NCBI GenBank assembly: GCA_037178855.1
Contig: JASJZC010000005.1
Location: 1,736,001-1,800,000, forward strand
Length of the DNA stretch: 64,000 nucleotides
DNA from: Oscheius sp. JU75
Lineage: Eukaryota; Nematoda; Chromadorea; Rhabditida; Rhabditidae
Reading direction: 5' to 3'
The notes below the pieces were generated by a model. The model was not told the origin of the DNA, ran no database searches, and saw only the letters and a list, made by a program, of their open reading frames with translations. Position numbers and translations under genes: made by a program. How positions within the stretch are numbered: the first letter of the stretch is position 1; the number at the start of each line of letters is the position of its first letter. This document shows, piece after piece, positions 59,912 through 64,000 of the stretch.

Positions 59912-62030
59912 TTAAGACTGGGCAATGGAGGCAGCGAACCCGAGACGACGATTTCCAATGTCGTAGATGTTGCAGTACTGACCTGAAAAATGGGGTACGT
60001 CCACGGACAGCGACCAATAGCAACCATCCAACTACTAAAAACGTCATTTCTCACGTATGGATATGAGTGAAACAAATTGCGCAGTTTTTTTTAGTGAAAC
60101 AACTTCCTCTAGAGCCATAATCTTGAACACTACAAATAGTTTTATTACAAATTTCTATGAATAGACGGACTTTTCAGAGTGGTTACTTGTATCTTCTTGT
60201 ACAAAACATTGTTGTCTTATTCGAATGATCTGAACCGTTTCAGCATCTGTTCTGAGCCAGTTTCGACTACTGGCTATGCTAATTTTTTTCCATACACAAG
60301 GTTAGAAAACTTATATTTCATCAGTTGTACAAAGGAAGTACTTATTGGACGATAAAATACCAAACATTGTCCATCAGGCTTATGTGAAACAACAATTTCT
60401 GAGAACCAATATCATGAAGACGTGAATAGTTTTGTTTCAAAAATAATACGGAAAGGCAGAGCTTACAGGAAGGGAACTACTTTTGTCATCAGGTCTAGAA
60501 TGTTTTTGTCGTCTGTACTAGACTTACATGTTAGAAGTAGACGGTATCGACGATTCTTCGTCGGACAAAAGCAAAGCTATTTCAGTTTCATGTTCCCCAG
60601 ACCAAAAGATTACAAGAAGCCCCTGAATTTACGTATAAAAGGATCACCCAATGCGGACCCCCCAGAGTCCATTTGGAAGACAGCCAGCTGGCAGGACCCG
60701 TCTGGAGCCTAGACTTTATAAATTTTTGGAGGAAGAATCCAAAATACCGTAACAATCTAACTGCTAGCCTCGATAGCGTACTGTCTCCCGCCGATTGTGA
60801 GGGTCCGGGGTCCGAGTTGCAGCCGATGTAGTAGGCCTCTTCTTCTGCTACGTACTGAAACATTGTAACTTTTTGATTAAACGGCTACGGTAGCTCCGGC
60901 TGCCAGAGCCATAGCGGCAATGATTTTCGAAGGTCCTCCGATGAAGGAGGTTCCAGTATCGGAAATGGCTGCTGCTTTGGCTGTGTGCGAGTATGTTCCG
61001 AGAGAAACGCGGTCGACCTAAAAAGTGTGAACTGTGGGGAGCTATAGTGCTTTGGTTTCAGTAAAGCCTTATACCTCCTTTGGTTCCCCGAAGCTAATTG
61101 AAAAGTCAGGCGTGTTTACAAATTCCGTAAAATAACAGTTGGATTTAAAAGAATGTTTTTAGGTTTCAGGGTGGGTAAGAGAGTCAGTTTCTCTAGTTCA
61201 TTCCTGGCAAGCCTTTTTGGAAGTAGAGAGGTGTTGGAAGCAGAAAAAGGTGTTCATGTTTCATTGAAAGTTCAAATAGTGCTCTTTTCCTAGTTTATGA
61301 TTGGAACGCGATGTTCGCTCCGAGAATTTTATTCTTCTACGCAAAGACCCTCCTGCAGTGGTAGTATGGTCCTTATCACCGTATTTCTACCAATTTGCAG
61401 GTCTAGGAAAAACTGTTGCAGTCGACAGAGAATCATTGCATCGTACATAATTCGAGCGAGTCCAGCTGCGTGAACTTTCATTTAGAGAGACTTTTTTGAG
61501 TTCAGTACTTCCATAAACTCAGTTATCTCCAAGTAAGAAGCACTCGGCAGGTTAGTATGCCAGGATTGGCCAGCAGTAAGTTGTGACAATGGTTAAGCGA
61601 CTGGTGCTTGTACATTTAGCTCTAGAGTGTGTCTATTCTTATACTTCCCCTGCAAAATATCTACAGTTTTTAAAATAATCGCATACTCCTAAAAATGACA
61701 AACACGCCTCTTACTTTGACTGATAGCATTATTATATTGACTGGAAGGCCAGTCCGAGGACTCCATCTGCCGGATACTGAAACACTGTTTGATACAAAAA
61801 AGACAAGGAAACCCACACCCTGAAAGTCCAAAGACCTGAAGAGCCACTCCGAAAGTTGTCTTCGGTATGGTAAGCTCTTGCTGACCGGCACCGCCTAAGA
61901 CCTGCATATCTTGAAAAATGTTGGATGGTGAAGGTTGCGTGGAGATCTTTCCCAATGTTCGAGGCACCGAGGTGAAACGTGTTGTGACCGAGGCAAGAGG
62001 TACTGAAGTCGAATTTTTTTATTTTTTCTC
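59912..62030 (-). pseudogene. Decayed aspartyl protease
   Basis: Exons in family order on the minus strand. Around 61850-62020: HNTFHLGASNIGKDLHATFT, then QQELTIPKTTFGVALQV. At 61738-61787: YPADGVLGLAFQSI, followed at once by TAA. At 60890-61020: VDRVSLGTYSHTAKAAAISD with the second active-site DTGTSFIGG. At 60770-60860: YVAEEEAYYIGCNSD, then RTLTIGGRQYAIEASS in a frame shifted by one base. At 59912-59980: QYCNIYDIGNRRLGFAASIA with TAA, the typical C-terminus. The first active-site exon (DTGSS) is not found in the remaining window. The stop, the frameshift and the missing catalytic half mean it is probably dead. An intron of only 28 bases would join the DTGTS exon to the next. Confidence 0.7.
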
Positions 62031-63524
62031 GGGAAGGTGGCAACAGTTGGTATTCCGTTTGCTCGTTCCTTCGTTGGACTTTCTAATCCCTAGATGCTGG
62101 CTCAGGCTATGTGCGGACTCTACAGTACACATCTCCGTTCTCGTCAGGCTTATGTCGAGAAAAACTTTATGTTTCACCCAAATAATATATTGGAACGGAT
62201 CAGTGTTACAATTTCTTCGAAGGGATGAATGTTGTTTTTAATGTCACTATGAGGGGACGCCGGAACGCGTTTTCAAATCGGATCCGCGACGAACTTTGCT
62301 CAAAATACATTTTTTTACATTTTTCGGTGCTTTAAGCACATTATAATGACTTCAAAGTGATCAATCGACTCAGGGCTCAAAACTACCCCAGAAACATCTA
62401 CTTCCACGTCAAAATAAATAGAAAAATGTAGAAAATAAGAAAAAGGGTAGAAGAACAGTGTTTCCTCAATTTTCCTCAGTATTCTCGGGATTTTTGGCAT
62501 CGACCAAGACGTTTCTGAATTTCGATTATTTCATGCGTCTCCTTTTTTTCCTCCTTAACTTAACTTGTTTTAAACCTGTAACATGAGCGACGAATTTGTT
62601 GAACACTGTCTCCTTTTTCGTTCAGACTCAGTTTGTTTGGTCATATATTAAGAGGTGAGAAACGCTTGGTAAAAAAAAAAGTCACGACACGTTGGCGCTG
62701 AACCGATCAGTATAAACAACATTCCATTTCTCCGTGTTGCAAAGACATGTCTTCCATTCCCGAGCAAAACTCTCGCTCTTATCACTGAGTTAATAATTTT
62801 TTGCTTGACATCTTAGCAAAGCGCAAAGCCTACAGCCACTGATAAAACTTTGAAAAAGAATTTCACGTTTTCTTCCATTGTACTTACTGACGCTTTCCTA
62901 TATCGTAATATTATTTATTTCTCGAACACATCGTCATCCTTAGTATCAGTGAGTCTTCAACCATGGCCGGTATCTTGACAGTCTGATCTCATTTGATTCA
63001 TTCGAGGCAGAGACAATAGTATCGTTTGTTTCCTTAATTAAGATCCTTTTGCAATTAATTTTGAATATTCTTTTGCGTTTCATGTGCCTAAAGGAGGTGG
63101 GGTGACTTAATACGGCGATATCACTGAAGAACAACTCCTTATCAGATTCTAATTTTCATTTCATTTTAAGCGAATGTTTTCTCTATTGCCACGCATTTTT
63201 TGATTCCTAAACCCGAACTTTCCTCAGTAGTATGTTGATCCGTACCAATTCCTTTCTAGCCAGAGGCAGGTATTTTAACAGTCGATTGTGTCGACTTTTC
63301 GGAAAAACGAGCAATTGATTTTATTAAGAAATACGGGAACTAGACGCTGGTTGTCTATAAATAATGTTTTCTTCGACGCTAATTTTTAGTATATTTTGCT
63401 TTTTTGAAGATTTGGTAATAACGTTAACACAAACTGAAAACAGCACAGTCAGCTTTTTCTTTTTTTTTCTGATAACCTATCTTCCATACAAAAAGACTGC
63501 ATAGGGTGTCTATATCTCGAAGCG
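62031..63524. other. Intergenic region
   Basis: AT-rich DNA with a motif copy at 62170 and no supported exon. The frames at 62315-62500 and 62946-63134 have no coding signature. The right end carries the upstream region of the small secreted gene. Confidence 0.5.
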
Positions 63525-63775
63525 ATGAAACTCTTCTTGTTGCTTTCCCTTTTCGCCACACTTAATGTAAACAAAGGTGAGCAATAACTCAATTCATTAA
63601 AGTCTTTTCAGCTTCAAACGATCAAGAGGCTTTCAATGCTTGTAACACACTGTCGAGCACACTGGCCACAACAGGGAAGGCCGTGCCGTACATTCCCATT
63701 GTTAATACAGTTTTTCACACTGCCATGAAAGTTATTGGCGGGTATCGGATGGAAAAACTCATGGAAAGTGAGTGA
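63525..63775 (+). CDS. Small secreted protein, possibly continuing past the window
   Basis: Exon 1: signal peptide MKLFLLLSLFATLNVNK with a GTGAGC donor. Exon 2 after TTTTCAG: ASNDQEAFNACNTLSSTLAT, then TGKAVPYIPIVNTVFHTAMK and GGYRMEKLMES. It then either ends at GAG-TGA (63775) or splices at a GTGAGTG donor (63768), in which case the gene runs beyond 64000. One cysteine. No family recognised. Confidence 0.6.
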
Positions 63776-64000
63776 GAAGCCGAGTCGTCAGATCTATTTT
63801 TCCTAATATTGTGCAGCATAGCTTTGACTTTGCAGCAAACATACACTAAAAATGCTTTTTGCATTGAAACTACCGCGATCAAAACCATGAGCCCACTTTT
63901 AAGATATATATAATGTTGTTGTGCAATACCAAATCAAACAAATGTTTACTTTTTTTCGTAGCTTCAATACTTTTCTCACCGATGACAACTAGTTGGGGAG

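Larger units (their letters stand above)
13..62176. promoter_or_regulatory. Dispersed TGTTTCA motifs (21U-RNA/piRNA promoter core)
   Basis: The 7-mer TGTTTCA recurs across introns and intergenic DNA on both strands. Plus-strand copies start at 13, 1561, 3300, 5119, 5258, 5608, 8894, 9096, 16494, 18147, 18401, 18531, 20315, 21024, 21787, 22991, 24355, 24679, 24732, 25362, 30352, 30856, 31004, 31649, 31784, 31953, 33501, 33541, 33595, 33990, 34216, 38241, 38743, 38993, 39816, 39834, 42358, 42478, 44620, 47611, 47821, 47864, 49594, 49623, 50149, 51344, 51814, 52158, 52263, 52772, 52981, 53100, 60433, 61257 and 62170. Minus-strand copies (TGAAACA) include 128, 3838, 7414, 7581, 9047, 15546, 17189, 17367, 19540, 20276, 24102, 25452, 29391, 29709, 34527, 37128, 37168, 37369, 37441, 38212, 43441, 43633, 43695, 43882, 44478, 47734, 47792, 48639, 48783, 49054, 49193, 49369, 49693, 50293, 50565, 50847, 51698, 52361, 53998, 55467, 55545, 56113, 60068, 60095 and 60385. 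Most are flanked by A/T runs, commonly in the form ATGTTTCAC. In C. elegans the core CTGTTTCA lies about 40 bases upstream of each 21U-RNA. The motif is seen; the function is inferred. Confidence 0.75.

Overview
The window is nuclear DNA from a nematode, very probably a Caenorhabditis species. Genes have many short exons separated by introns of about 35-60 bases, acceptors read TTTCAG, and some start codons sit just after a TTTCAG-type (trans-splice-like) acceptor. The gene families are also worm-typical: a DUF268 protein, a C-type lectin plus CUB gene, a ZP-domain protein, a nicotinic receptor and an RTE-like retrotransposon. No single gene proves the species.

Layout. 0.2-1.3 kb: two small genes on the minus strand. 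1.9-8.4 kb: a large minus-strand gene for a BTB/BACK, AT-hook, nine-finger C2H2 regulator, matching EOR-1 (PLZF family). 10.4-13.7 kb: a minus-strand cluster of small secreted or membrane proteins, including a related group with reused exon modules and decaying copies. 14.9-15.5 kb: a small secreted protein. 18.4-24.3 kb: an alpha-type nicotinic acetylcholine receptor subunit. 24.8-39.8 kb: a duplicated, partly broken block containing a C-type lectin/CUB gene, a decapping-nuclease (DXO/DOM-3-like) gene and the receptor's last exon, with fragments of a CCA-adding-enzyme-like gene and an aldo-keto-reductase-like gene. 39.8-41.5 kb: a 5'-truncated RTE-like retrotransposon with one in-frame stop. 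41.8-45.1 kb: a DUF268 gene. 45.1-56.8 kb: gene-poor, with a perfect 48-bp-arm hairpin and one isolated exon. 56.8-59.7 kb: a ZP-domain membrane protein. 59.9-62.0 kb: a decayed aspartyl protease. 63.5 kb: the start of a small secreted protein.

The strongest signal that ordinary genes do not explain is a 7-mer, TGTTTCA (reverse TGAAACA), scattered on both strands. I count about 110 copies by eye in 64 kb, against about 8 expected for random sequence of even composition. Almost all lie in introns and intergenic DNA, and they are densest at 47.6-53.1 kb. The 7-mer is the core of the upstream motif that drives type I 21U-RNA (piRNA) genes in Caenorhabditis (CTGTTTCA in C. elegans). I read the window as part of a piRNA cluster into which ordinary genes are threaded. 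From memory, eor-1 is on C. elegans chromosome IV, which also carries the piRNA clusters; this would fit but cannot be checked here.

How the parts fit together: most genes are independent worm genes and I see no operon. The 24-38 kb block looks like a tandem duplication whose copies have been partly homogenised and partly lost. Several frames are broken, so some breaks could be assembly errors rather than biology.
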